Below are positions 10,826 through 20,039 of a stretch of DNA of 28,474 nt, one piece after another (position 1 is the stretch's first letter; each line of letters opens with the position of its first letter). This stretch comes from Larix sibirica. Its lineage: Eukaryota; Streptophyta; Pinopsida; Pinales; Pinaceae. The stretch is from NCBI GenBank assembly GCA_004151065.3, contig NWUY0300037620.1, forward strand, positions 4,985-33,458. Direction: 5' to 3'. Below the pieces are notes generated by a model. That model ran no database searches, was not told the origin of the DNA, and saw only the letters and a list, made by a program, of their open reading frames with translations. A program made the position numbers and the translations under genes.

Positions 10826-11140
10826 TTGGTTGTGGGTTTTATTCCAAGAAAAATGCATTTCATGGGAAAATATAATGGTCCTAAAATTAAAGAATATATT
10901 GAAAATTATATGCAAAATGAGTTATGTTGGAAAAGCACACTATACGATAATCTAATAGATGAAGCGACCATATGGGATCAAGCATTTTGCTTTGAAGAGC
11001 TATTAAATGTTTTGTATAAAGTATATGAGAAATTATATTTAGGTAGGTGGTCTCATTATATGAATATGTATCAAGCAAGTGCTAGGAGTTTCTTTTCATG
11101 CACAAACTTCTTATTACAGGTTTTTGGATGTACTCAATAA
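10826..11140 (+). pseudogene. Open frame in gag position of the LTR element, unrecognised
   Basis: A 104-codon open frame between the leader and the protease remnant. The translation includes KYNGPKIKEYIENYMQNE and DQAFCFEELLNVLYKVYEK. Its place suits the end of gag or a gag-protease spacer, but no capsid or zinc-knuckle motif is visible. It could be a chance survivor. Confidence 0.3.
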
Positions 11141-11460
11141 GAAAATTTTATTATTTCTATAAACCTTAGTAGCAAGCATAATTTTATCAATGTTCGTTTG
11201 GATAAAAAAAATCAAATCCCCACAAATCATATTCAAAACACACAAGTTGAAGGTGAAAATGTTCAAATTTGTAAATATTTGAAGATTTCTATGGATCAAT
11301 ATGTGATGCATTCACATATGCATGTTATAGATATGGATGATGTGGATATTGTTTTGGTATATACTTGTATGGACTTGGTACAATTAATATTAATGTGCAA
11401 AATAAGTTTATGAAGTTTTGGTATAAGAAAAATAAAATTACATTTCATGGTATTTATCTT
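11141..11460 (+). pseudogene. Ty3-type retropepsin (aspartic protease) remnant
   Basis: From about 11159 the frame reads INLSSKHNFINVRL, aligning with the active-site motif IDSGSTHNFI. The catalytic Asp is now Asn and the Gly is lost. VIDMDDVDIVLVYTCMDL (about 11328-11377) fits the DVVLG..WL block. A one-base frameshift near 11375 is needed to continue into GTININVQNKFMKFWYKK and then KITFHGIYLTLG, as in plant Ty3 proteases. The enzyme would release gag-pol products in virus-like particles. This copy is dead because the catalytic residue is lost. Confidence 0.7.
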
Positions 11461-11499
11461 ACATTAGGAAGGGGACAAGGGGTCATAAAGAATACCTTG

Positions 11500-12028
11500 C
11501 AGGTAAAATGGTTGAAGTGCGGGTAGACACACCAAATGAAGAGTCTGAAATTGAATCAAAAGAAGGGGCTACAAAAGCACTTGAACTAGAAAATCCCTAT
11601 GAAGAGCATAAAAAGAAAGAATTATTTAAGGCACTAGATGACTCAAAGGAAACACATGTTGAAGAGTCAAAGACCAAATAACCAATGGATAAGGTTGTAT
11701 ATTTCCACCCACACCACCCGAAGACACCATAATCATTAAGGCAATGTCGTGAGCATTGAAAAAATTACTATGGACAAACATGGAACTAGAAAGGAAACCA
11801 TTATGGAGGCACATGGAGAGTTAAAATTAATGCACAGATATATTAGAGTGGTGTAGCAACACCATGGAACCAAAGGAACAATCAGAATGAAGATCGAGGT
11901 GGCAAGGAAGCAATTGGCTCCCATTTCCACATTTTATTAGGATGGATGGATGTTCATGCTTGGTACTAGTTGACTGCATTGCTTAGTATATCATATTATA
12001 TGGCTCCATCCATGTTTCAAGGACGAAA
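11500..12028 (+). other. 3' interior of the LTR element, no pol seen
   Basis: From about 11500 to 11680 one frame stays open and is rich in Glu and Lys (MVEVRVDTPNEESEIESKEG and following), then hits a stop. Nothing resembling RT, RNase H, integrase or a chromodomain follows before the polypurine tract. Confidence 0.5.
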
Positions 12029-12048
12029 CATGTGGAGGGGGGGTGAAA
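12029..12048 (+). promoter_or_regulatory. Polypurine tract
   Basis: gtggagggggggtgaaa directly precedes the 3' LTR, downstream of ttcaaggacgaaac. It is the expected plus-strand primer for reverse transcription. Confidence 0.75.
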
Positions 12049-12445
12049 TGTAATGTACCTAGGGAAGATAATATGAGGTACCTAGGGAGATATCCAAGGG
12101 GATAATGAATGTAATGTGAATAGGCCCACTTGGTATTTGATCTATAATAAATGTGTCCACTAGGTTGTAGAAGAAATAATATAATAATAGTGAGTATTTG
12201 GCATATAATACTCATGATAAAGTATAAATACACATGAGTATCATTGTATTGAGTAAGTTCAATTAGGATGTTGGATGTATTACTTGTAGAAAGCATGGTT
12301 TGTGGAGTTAATTCCTTCCATAAAAAATAATTGATGGTGGTTTCTTACCTTAAGGGTTTTGATATTAATAAATAAAACGATTTTTTCTATCTTATTCTTG
12401 GATATTTTATGTATAATATTATTTTCAAATCTAAAGTACACAACA
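12049..12445 (+). repeat. 3' LTR
   Basis: Starts tgtaatgtacctaggg and ends agtacacaaca. A clean TATA element, agtataaatacac, lies at about 12210, with aataaataaaacg near 12368 as a candidate polyadenylation signal. It is followed by the target-site duplication gagaa at 12446-12450. Confidence 0.88.
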
Positions 12446-12450
12446 GAGAA

Positions 12451-13538
12451 AGGAAATTAGTATTTTTGACATGAAATCTATTAAGAATAAATTCATATTG
12501 ATGGAATGCAATTATCACATGTTAGCATTACACAATCCGGTGAAGCATGAGTTGAATACAATTATTATAGGGATGTAAGAATACGTCATTCCTCATGTTA
12601 GAAGGAATGTTAACAATCATTTCCCTAAACTTTATCATTTCCATTCATTCTACTCATAGCACCATTCTTATATTCGTGCTTTATTATGCTCATGTAGTGG
12701 TTTTCAATGCCAACAATTAACCAAATATGGAAATTGACCAAATTGACATTGTGAAAGAGGTATTTGCAAATATTGGATGAAAGGCTAATCTGTAGGTGAG
12801 CATCGAGAGTAGACTATTTAGGAATCCTTCACCTACTGTAAAATTTCTAGTCATTGAAAGTTGGGGAGACAACTATTATTTTGGAGGCTATTCCCAAAAG
12901 GAATTCATCAGATTGGGATCCTAATATTACATGCTTACATATTCTGTTGCATTTTATTATTTCACATTGTGCATGCATTTTTTTTAATTTTGGTCCTCTT
13001 TCCAAGATGTTCTCCATTGAGATTTTATTTAATTGGCCTTCTTAGGGTTGAAAACTTAATACACCTAGTTTATTGGCTACACATCCTCTGGCTGGGAGTG
13101 TTAGGTAGTGATACCACAATTTTTGACAGCACAAACATTTTGTTGGATCTTTTAGATACCCAATGTCCATGGAGGTTTTCCATGAAAGGTCCATTATAAT
13201 GTCAGATGTTGGTATTTTGAACCTAGCAAATGAAGGGGCTCTTAGTACTTAGGAATGTATTTGTATTTTTTATTAATGGTTGTGTAGAGTAGGGGGGATG
13301 CCTCAAGTGTAGATCCCATTATATAATTATTTAAATTTTTACCTTGGCTAATTAATAAAAATTACACCATTCATAAATAGGAAATGCAAGAATGAAAACA
13401 TCATCCACGTAACACATCATAAAAAAGAGTAGATCAACTCCTTTGTATCTCGATTATATTAGCGTACAATGCATTACATCTAAGCTACAACCTTACAGCA
13501 GGTATGCTCAAAATTAAAAACTCTTAAAACTCACCAAA
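12451..13538. other. AT-rich stretch, nothing recognised
   Basis: Open frames here overlap in several registers and show no domain. No repeat structure was found apart from the motif that starts at 13540. Confidence 0.4.
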
Positions 13539-13539
13539 T

Positions 13540-13571
13540 GATCCAGATGGATATCGGTGGCCACCCACCTA
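13540..13571 (+). repeat. 32-nt palindrome-rich motif, copy 2
   Basis: Matches 7631-7662 at 29 of 32 positions, in the same orientation. It contains the perfect palindromes ggtggccacc and gatatc, and a small gatcc/ggatatc fold. It lies on the downstream side of the second PLE fragment, across the assembly gap. This copy keeps the CG that is TA in copy 1. Confidence 0.8.
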
Positions 13572-13838
13572 TTCCACTAGCTCAAAACAGTTTCTCGTTT
13601 CAACAATTTTCTAGTAATTTTTCTACGGTTTTTCGGGTCCTAAACTTCCGGGGCCATTTTGAGGCCCTAAATGATGTTTTTTTTGCGATCTATTTTCTAA
13701 ATGCTAGTTTAACGCTAACATTTAGCCGGATCTCTCATCTTGTAGTTTTCGAATAGTTTTTTCCAACGAGCTATGAAGCGCCCCAAACGGAGATCGTATG
13801 CAAAAGTTATGACCTCGGGAAGTTGACTGTTCAACTAA
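13572..13838. other. CpG-rich block next to the assembly gap
   Basis: The sequence has many CG dinucleotides (cggtttttcggg, cttccggggcc, aacgagctatgaagcgcccc, cggagatcgtatg), unlike the CpG-poor surroundings. No coding frame or domain was recognised. It is probably the edge of a younger repeat whose other part lies in the gap. Confidence 0.5.
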
Positions 13839-14198
13839 NNNNNNNNNNNNNNNNNNNNNNNNNNNNNNNNNNNNNNNNNNNNNNNNNNNNNNNNNNNNNN
13901 NNNNNNNNNNNNNNNNNNNNNNNNNNNNNNNNNNNNNNNNNNNNNNNNNNNNNNNNNNNNNNNNNNNNNNNNNNNNNNNNNNNNNNNNNNNNNNNNNNNN
14001 NNNNNNNNNNNNNNNNNNNNNNNNNNNNNNNNNNNNNNNNNNNNNNNNNNNNNNNNNNNNNNNNNNNNNNNNNNNNNNNNNNNNNNNNNNNNNNNNNNNN
14101 NNNNNNNNNNNNNNNNNNNNNNNNNNNNNNNNNNNNNNNNNNNNNNNNNNNNNNNNNNNNNNNNNNNNNNNNNNNNNNNNNNNNNNNNNNNNNNNNNN
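13839..14198. other. Assembly gap (360 N)
   Basis: A run of 360 undetermined bases. The endonuclease part of the adjacent PLE, if present, would lie here or have been replaced. Any open frame reported across the gap is meaningless. Confidence 0.99.
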
Positions 14199-14204
14199 AT
14201 ATAT

Positions 14205-15332
14205 CTTTGTATATGATTATGTATATGCTATCTTATTTCGTTCCCACATAAATCCAGATCAATGACCTTCCTTAGTTGATTTTTAGAGTAGCCATTGCTT
14301 TTAAACACTTTACATAGGTGCTCAAGCTCTTGTTGAAGGTGCCCATCATCTGAGATTCGTCTCGCTCTAGTTACCAAGGTGTTTAAAACTCCTAGTTTTT
14401 AGAATGATGGTGAGAGTCAGCTTTTATGTACTTGTCTGTGAGTCTTTTTTATGTAGACCTAGTGAGAGAGCGTTCCATCATGGTTTTCAGTGAGGAGAAC
14501 ATCCAAGAATGGAAGCTTTATATCATATTCTACTCTCATGGTAAACTTAATGAACTCTGATTGACTATTCATGTGCTTGAGGAAGATGTCCAAATTCTCC
14601 CTTTTGTGGGTCCAAATGAAGTGAGCGTCATCTACAAACTTGAGCCAATGCTATGGCTTTTGGGGGGCATTGTGTATTGCCATTTCTTCAAAATACTCCA
14701 TGTAAAGGTTTGCTATGATAGGTGACAATGGGGAGCCCATGGAAACACCATGGGTCTGCTCATATAATTCACCTTGAAAGCTGAAATAGGTAGATTTTAG
14801 GCAAACCTCAACCAGTCTAGCAATTTCATCATCACTAATCCTTCTTATTACGTTAATGGCATCAGCTATTGGAATTGTAGTGTATAAAGATACAATGTCA
14901 AAGCTTACCATAAGATTTGTTTCATCCATTTTCGAAGTCTTGATCCCTTCCACAAAGTGAGAGGAGCCTTTTATAAAAGATCGAGTGTGTCCTACCAGAC
15001 GTTTGAGCTTCTCAACTAGAAACTTGGCAAGGTTATGGGAGGGGGAACCTATAGTGGTGACAATTGGACAAAGAGGATGGCCTTCCTTGTTAACCTTTGT
15101 TAGACCATAAATGCACAGGATGATGGCAGATTTCGGAGATATCTTCTTTTTATGCTTTCATCAAAAGATGAGTTCGAAATCACTTTTGTGATATCTCTTA
15201 TGATTTTATTGCTTGGGTCTTTGTCGATCTTCCTGTAGCTACCGCTTAGGGTTAGGTGTTCTAGCATTTTCTCTGGTAGTCTTCTAAGTCCAATATGACA
15301 GTGGCATTCCCCTTGTCAACTTTCAAGATTAT
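14205..15332 (-). mobile_element. Penelope-like element reverse transcriptase, disabled
   Basis: On the minus strand the RT starts with ILKVDKGNATVILD (near 15330; KGNATV is typical of PLEs). A frameshift near 15135 leads to CIYGLTKVNKEGHPLCPIV and GSPSHNLAKFL. The fingers-palm segment at 14953-14651 is intact: motif A SFDIVSLYTTIPIADAI and motif B THGVSMGSPLSPIIANLY. A TAG follows QKP. Motif C then reads KFVDDAHFIWTH (near 14640-14605), followed by PFLDVLLTENHDGTLSH, another TAG, YIKKTHRQ, and thumb-like GVLNTLVTRARRISDD. The catalytic Asp residues of motifs A and C are present. Two visible in-frame TAGs, a TGA, a TAA and one frameshift make it inactive. The 5' part of the element is missing above 15332 and the GIY-YIG part would fall in the gap. 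Confidence 0.93.
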
Positions 15333-15334
15333 TA

Positions 15335-16245
15335 CAATGCAAACATATATCCTTGACACTTGTATGATATTCAAATACATAGAAAATAATATTCAAAATG
15401 TTTAACTTTTGCCAATGTATATTGGTTTAATAGTAACAAAATGTTAGGCCATCCATCAGGGTTTCATTGTTCTTGTTCTTTGCATGGGTTTCAAAAAGAT
15501 GAAAGTCAAGATGAGGTCAAGTGCAAGTCGAGACAGTCATCAAATTCTGCACTTAAGTTAAAGACCTCTCTTTGCAATGCAACTCATCAAGACATATTTC
15601 TTGAGGTACTTACATAAATGTATTTAACTACTAGAAAGCAACTAATGAACAAAACCTGGTGTAATCAATGGTTGTAATTCAGAGAAAGACTAACCTTGAT
15701 CAAATTTGCACTAGAGGCAGTGATCCCAAAATCAATCATAAATGGAACCAAGAAGATGTGTTTTAAAGTTTTGTGTTCAGGGAAGAAAGAAAGAGGGATG
15801 CCATTAAGTAGAAAAGGGCCAAAGGCTAACCAAACCAAAGTCTGATGGCAGATGGGGTCTCAAAAACCCATATACGTTTGACAAAGCAATGGTTGGAGGT
15901 TGATTTTTACAAAGGGGCATTGGTAAATGGTCATGGCGAAAAAGCACGTACGAGCCACAAACAGTTGAAGCCCGGAGTAGAGGCACTATGAAAAGACACA
16001 AAAATAGCTCTATTCTCTGAACAAGTCTTGTCAACTATTTTACTCTAGTGGAAAGTTTATTACGTTGGAGGATAGAAAATGGGAGGAATGGCCCCCGGAT
16101 TGGAGGGATGTATACAAAATTACAAATCATCAATAGACTTTAGAACAACACTTTCACAAAAATGATGCTCTCCCCTTGTAGATGTCTGCCACTTATATAG
16201 AGGATGCCCCTCCCTTGTAGGATGTCTGCCACCTAGAAGGAGGAA
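15335..16245. other. Unassigned stretch between PLE and LINE
   Basis: No domain could be placed. 15780-16130 is more GC-rich and gives protein-like but broken translations, possibly more of the LINE downstream. At 16165-16235 a short block (cccttgtaggatgtctgccac and a near copy) is duplicated. Confidence 0.4.
15601..15650 (+). repeat. Direct repeat flanking the LINE fragment, left copy
   Basis: ttgaggtacttacataaatg and the following bases match 16727-16776 over about 50 bp with few differences, same orientation, 1126 bp apart. The copies may be remnants of terminal repeats or two pieces of one dispersed repeat. They are too long for a target-site duplication. Confidence 0.7.
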
Positions 16246-16249
16246 ATTT

Positions 16250-16700
16250 GTGGATCTTGGAATGGAAAACTAATGCAAATCTTAAACTTGAAGGAAGATT
16301 GGCCGATGAAGAGAAAAGGTTCAAGCAGGCATTGGTAAATGACTCTTTCAATAAGAAATGAAGAGGATGTGTTTGTGTGGACAGCTAATCCTTCCAAAGG
16401 GTCCTACACCACAAAACAGGGTTACTTTGTAGCCTATCCACATCCTGAAGAGTGAAGATGGTGTTAGGCATGAGTTTGGAATTAAAGGCACCTCTAAAGA
16501 AGTAGATTTTGAACAACTCTATCACAAATGACCTAGCAAAAAGCATTGTAGAATCATAGGAAGGCATGTTGGTTTTGACACAACATCGAGGAGGTGATGT
16601 GTAAATGCCCAAGCCATTATAAAACTCTTTTAAAGTACTTCCTAGGAGCAGACCTTTTTTATGCTTCAATCAGAGTCATCTATGATTATTACAAAATGTA
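16250..16700 (+). mobile_element. Second LINE fragment (zf-RVT region)
   Basis: At about 16366-16430 one frame reads EEDVFVWTANPSKGSYTTKQ followed by GY, the usual D-x-x-x-W...G-x-Y-x-x-K-x-GY signature before the zf-RVT domain of plant LINEs. A frame change leads to LELKAPLKK (near 16470), matching the W(K/E)LKAPLK core, then a decayed remainder. Upstream, GRLADEEKRFKQALVND fits the spacer between RT and this domain. Stops and frameshifts show it is dead. No RT core is visible. The open frame on the opposite strand here is a shadow. Confidence 0.62.
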
Positions 16701-16726
16701 CCATTACCCATCTCACCGCATGTTTT

Positions 16727-16776
16727 TTGAAGTACTTAAATAAATGTATTTAACTACTTGAATGCAACTAATGAGA
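16727..16776 (+). repeat. Direct repeat flanking the LINE fragment, right copy
   Basis: ttgaagtacttaaataaatg and the following bases match 15601-15650. Confidence 0.7.
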
Positions 16777-16779
16777 TAG

Positions 16780-18420
16780 ATAAACAAGTATACGTAAGAT
16801 TCAAATTTTAATACTAAGCCAACAAGGTACAAACTCACCAAATAACAAAATATTTATCAATCCTATCCAAATATTTATAACCACTCTTAGTGACACAAAT
16901 ATCAATTACAACCAAAAAAATCAAAGTATCATAAATGATTGGAAAGCTTAAACCTAAAGATCATAATTCCATAACTATACAAGTTTACAAGAACACCGAC
17001 AAGAACAAGAGATGAGGCTAGATATTTGAATCAAATATACCTAAGCTATATAAAAATATTGATGAATTCTTTCATCTCCCTATAAAGTGTCATTACCAAT
17101 TATTAACACTATTTTCAAACTCAATATGGAATACATCATTTAGGAGGACATCAACATTATCTTGAATCACCAGAACACTATTTTGTTTGGGACAAGGGAA
17201 GGGAGGTGCAAGATTCCCAACCATCGATCAACACGACTTTGTTTTTTCTTAAGAAAGGGATTGTGTCAAAAATCAATGACCAACCATCATTATCCTACTT
17301 TCACATAATTTCATTTATATTCCAACCATGATGTTGCAGAAATCCTACTTTAGACCTATCATCTCGTGGAGTAGACTAACCTCTAGAGTTTGATATGGCC
17401 ATACTAACTCCCCTACCCACTCTACTCAAACTCAACAATCTAAAGGTCGCCCTCAACACTGAACTTCTTGTGATGTTTGTGATCACTGTGAAAGGCGCCA
17501 TAGTTGGCCGCATCCTACCCACCAAAATGACAAGCTCCTTTGTCTCAATTTAGATCTCAAACAAGTAAACATTGTTATTACGAGCCTATTTTCACTGATC
17601 CTAAGCTTGGTGTTCAAGGTTGGAGGCTACCCCCAAAGCCAAAGATGACCCTCCACCCATTACAAGCATGATTTTTGCAGCTATGTGAAACAATTTGTGC
17701 TGGACATATATGCTATATGGCATTTTTTGGCTTGCAGGTATCCAGTTATCTTGGGTTCTGAAAGCTTTAGCTTGTGGTGGTTGCAAATTGCAATAGATAA
17801 AATGTCTTCTACATATTTTTTATCAATAAATAGCCAACGGAAGCATTTTATTTATAAAAGAAAAAAGATAGGCATGTTTCCCGATTCAAAGAAGATATGC
17901 CTCTCCTTGCTTTTGGATCCTTATTTGGTTCTCCTTTACCATAAAAATAATAAATTCTCATGGAAAAGAATAAAAATAATAAACTCTAGTTGAAATAAAA
18001 TAAACCATGGCATTTGAAATTATTGTTATGAAATATTCCTGAACTTTAACCTAGCAAAAATCACTCCAATGTATGTCCTAATTAAGTTGTGAAACACCGC
18101 ATAGCTAGTTAACAAAACAAAGCAAATGAGCAATCATAAAAAGTTGCACATATAATTCTCAATCAGCCCGAGCTCTACCCAGCCCTGCAAGTTAGAAAAT
18201 CTTTACCTCTTTTAACTAAAAATGAACCTATGAACTAACTGCAAACCAGTATTAGACCAAAATAAAACTGCTTCAGTGGTATACTCCCCTCCCTGAGCTT
18301 GATCTGATTTCTTTGAAGATTTGAGATTTCCTCTTCACTTTCTTCTAGAAATGGTGTCATCCATAACAATCCTGAATTTAGCCCCATGGAATATGATCCA
18401 GCGTTATTTGCTAGCCTATA
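16780..18420. other. Long stretch, nothing recognised
   Basis: No gene, RNA or repeat structure could be supported. At 17480-17560 one plus frame reads CDVCDHCERRHSWPHP, loosely like a gag zinc knuckle, but the spacing is wrong. At 18380-18260 a minus frame reads WMTPFLEESEEEISNLQ, protein-like but isolated. Confidence 0.35.
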
Positions 18421-18436
18421 CTAGAATGTTGCACGA

Positions 18437-18960
18437 CTCGGACTTGGCAAAGACTCCGCTGGCATATGACTCGTCGATTCAGGAAAGACTCGGGACAGAC
18501 ACAGCAAGACTCAGCAAATAGGAAAAAAACCCTCTTTCTCAGCACTCAACACTCAGAAATTACAAATTTCCTTCACCTTTCTCAACACTCAGGCTTCAGC
18601 AGCGACTGGTTTCATGATGAATGAGTAGGAAAGACTCTTAAACTGACTTTATAGCCTCCTGCAGAGTAGTATTCCCTCCAAAACCACGAAATGCGGACCC
18701 CAACACTAAACCAAAACGCTGAAAAGTGAAAACCTTTACATCCGCTCTAATTTCCGCGGGGGCATAATTTTGCTTTGACGGGCGAGTCCGACCGAGTACC
18801 GGCGAGTTAGGGCCGAGTTTACCCGAGTTACGACGAGTTAGGGCGAGTTCCCGAGTTGCTGCAAGTTGAACGAGTCCAGGGCGGGTTCGCTGCAAGTACC
18901 CGGCGTGATGGTCGACTCGTGCTTACTCGCGAGTATGCACGAGTACCTGGTAAGTCGTGC
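18437..18960. repeat. CGAGT/ACTCG pentamer clusters, GC-rich
   Basis: In 18775-18950 I count 11 CGAGT and 2 ACTCG words in about 180 bp, in contexts such as ggcgagtt, cccgagtt and acgagtcc. A second group at 18437-18495 has three ACTCG words in the opposite orientation. The dense block is GC- and CpG-rich, in strong contrast to its surroundings. The two groups, facing each other across about 280 bp, could be the arms of a non-autonomous DNA transposon, but no element ends or target-site duplication were identified. Confidence 0.7.
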
Positions 18961-18963
18961 TTC

Positions 18964-19070
18964 ACTTACAGGTAGTCGTCCTCTTCTCCTCTTTGCAAAT
19001 CCCATGACTGTATTAGTCTAATACAGTCATGGGATTTGCAAAGAGGAGAAGGGGACGACTACCTGTAAGT
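18964..19070. repeat. Near-perfect 53-bp inverted repeat (palindrome, 1-bp spacer)
   Basis: The left arm 18964-19016 (starting acttacaggtagtcg) is the reverse complement of 19018-19070 with a single mismatch. Position 19017 is the only spacer base. The arms meet at tattag-t-ctaata. It starts about 10 bp after the CGAGT cluster. A palindrome this long could extrude a cruciform or form a hairpin RNA. It could also be a sequencing or assembly fold-back artefact. Confidence 0.95.
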
Positions 19071-19490
19071 CAAGTAGGACAACACCAGGAGTTGATTGGG
19101 AAGTGGGAGTGCCCTTGAATACACTTGCAGGCTAACATAACTGAAAAAGATGAACAAAGGAACATTGAGGTTTAGAGTGGAAGCAAGGAGGAAACAGAGA
19201 GAAAAATATGGGACAGCAAAACAAAAGGTAAAAGAAGATGTAGCAGAGGACTCTATGACAGGCTGATATTTGTTGGATGGTTTACCACAGGTTATCTGAT
19301 TTAAACATTCTTCTGCAATGGTAAATAATGATATTAGCATGGAGTTAGGCTATGCAATCAGTCCTTTCCTGTTTGAAAAACTTATAGGCAGGAAGTTGAC
19401 CCTGTTTTGCTAGTTTTAGTGTCATTCACCTGGAATCCTCACAACGGGTAGAAAGAGAGTGACATGATGAATATGTGTAATGTACTGCTG
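19071..19490. other. Downstream flank of the candidate exon
   Basis: No domain was seen on either strand. If the exon at 19637-20023 is terminal, this lies beyond its likely polyadenylation site. Confidence 0.35.
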
Positions 19491-19512
19491 CTCTATAATT
19501 TAAATTTCTTAC

Positions 19513-19518
19513 TTTATT
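19513..19518 (-). terminator. Candidate polyadenylation signal AATAAA
   Basis: AATAAA on the minus strand about 119 nt after the stop codon of the candidate terminal exon, at a distance normal for a plant 3' UTR. The hexamer is common by chance in AT-rich DNA. Confidence 0.35.
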
Positions 19519-19636
19519 TAACAAAAAATTTAACTGTCTTGCCATTGGACATTGACTTTACTACTGTTTACTGCCCAAGATGTCATAAATAATATATGGC
19601 ATATAATCAATCTGCTAACCTGCAAATCAAAGAGTC

Positions 19637-20023
19637 TTACTTAAACAGTGGTGCTAAATCAGGATCATTCAAATCCAGATCCAACCATCCCTTCAGGCGC
19701 ATGATCTCCAAATAGTGGTCACTGGGTCGTACAGGATGTGGATTTTTAACATAAAATGGACTATATGCCTTGTATACATCATCAATTGCCCGAACAAGAA
19801 GGGGATCCAATTTAGGACTCAGGTCCACTTTCTCCAAATTTTTTTTAGTACGTCTCTTGAGTACATCATCAAGGGAAACAGAAGGATCCACTTGAAAATG
19901 AGCGTCCAGTTGTTCAGCAAAGCTTCTTTTTCCACTTTGGCTTAGCTTCTTTTGTCGCTCTGCTATGTTTGCGAGGTACTCTTGCATGTTTGTGAGGTAT
20001 TTCAACAAACTAGAGACGGATTG
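19637..20023 (-). CDS. Candidate terminal exon of an unidentified host gene
   Basis: Open for 128 codons to a TAA at 19637-19639, without any break, unlike everything else in the window. A plausible 3' splice site is AG at 20025-20024, preceded by a moderately pyrimidine-rich tract with ctgac as a possible branch point; an alternative AG lies at 20011-20010. An in-frame stop just upstream of the first acceptor means that the reading frame must be entered by splicing or an internal start (no ATG precedes the Met in TNMQEY). The product is soluble-looking: a possible short helix (KYLTNMQEYLANIAERQKK), a charged middle (SLDDVLKRRTKKNLEKVD), then KAYSPFYVKNPHPVRPSDHY, MRLKGWLDLDLNDPD and the end APLFK. 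No signal peptide or membrane segment is visible. I do not recognise the family. Composition and the absence of damage argue for selection, but a recent retrocopy or pseudogene fragment cannot be ruled out. Confidence 0.6.
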   Translation of the reverse strand, partial: QSVSSLLKYLTNMQEYLANIAERQKKLSQSGKRSFAEQLDAHFQVDPSVSLDDVLKRRTKKNLEKVDLSPKLDPLLVRAIDDVYKAYSPFYVKNPHPVRPSDHYLEIMRLKGWLDLDLNDPDLAPLFK

Positions 20024-20039
20024 CTTGGTAGATGTTCAG

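Larger units (their letters stand above)
9906..12445 (+). mobile_element. Short Ty3-type LTR retrotransposon, structurally complete
   Basis: Two direct repeats of about 400 bp (9906-10305 and 12049-12445), starting tgtaat and ending acacaaca, bound a 1743-bp interior. The element is flanked by a perfect 5-bp target-site duplication, gagaa, at 9901-9905 and 12446-12450. A degenerate iMet-type primer-binding site follows the 5' LTR. A G-rich polypurine tract precedes the 3' LTR, in the context caaggacgaaac...gggggg that is usual before the 3' LTR of plant Del/Tekay-type Ty3 elements. The interior keeps a retropepsin remnant but shows no RT, RNase H or integrase, which do not fit in the space. 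The copy is therefore deleted or belongs to a non-autonomous family. The LTRs differ at roughly one position in five by eye, so the insertion is old. Confidence 0.88.

Noticed and set aside
13823-14251. 142-codon plus-strand frame
   Set aside because: Almost all of it is the N gap.
16385-16669. 94-codon minus-strand frame
   Set aside because: Shadow of the LINE zf-RVT remnant on the plus strand.
17480-17560. CDVCDHCERRHSWPHP as a gag zinc knuckle
   Set aside because: The Cys-His spacing does not fit CX2CX4HX4C and no gag context surrounds it.
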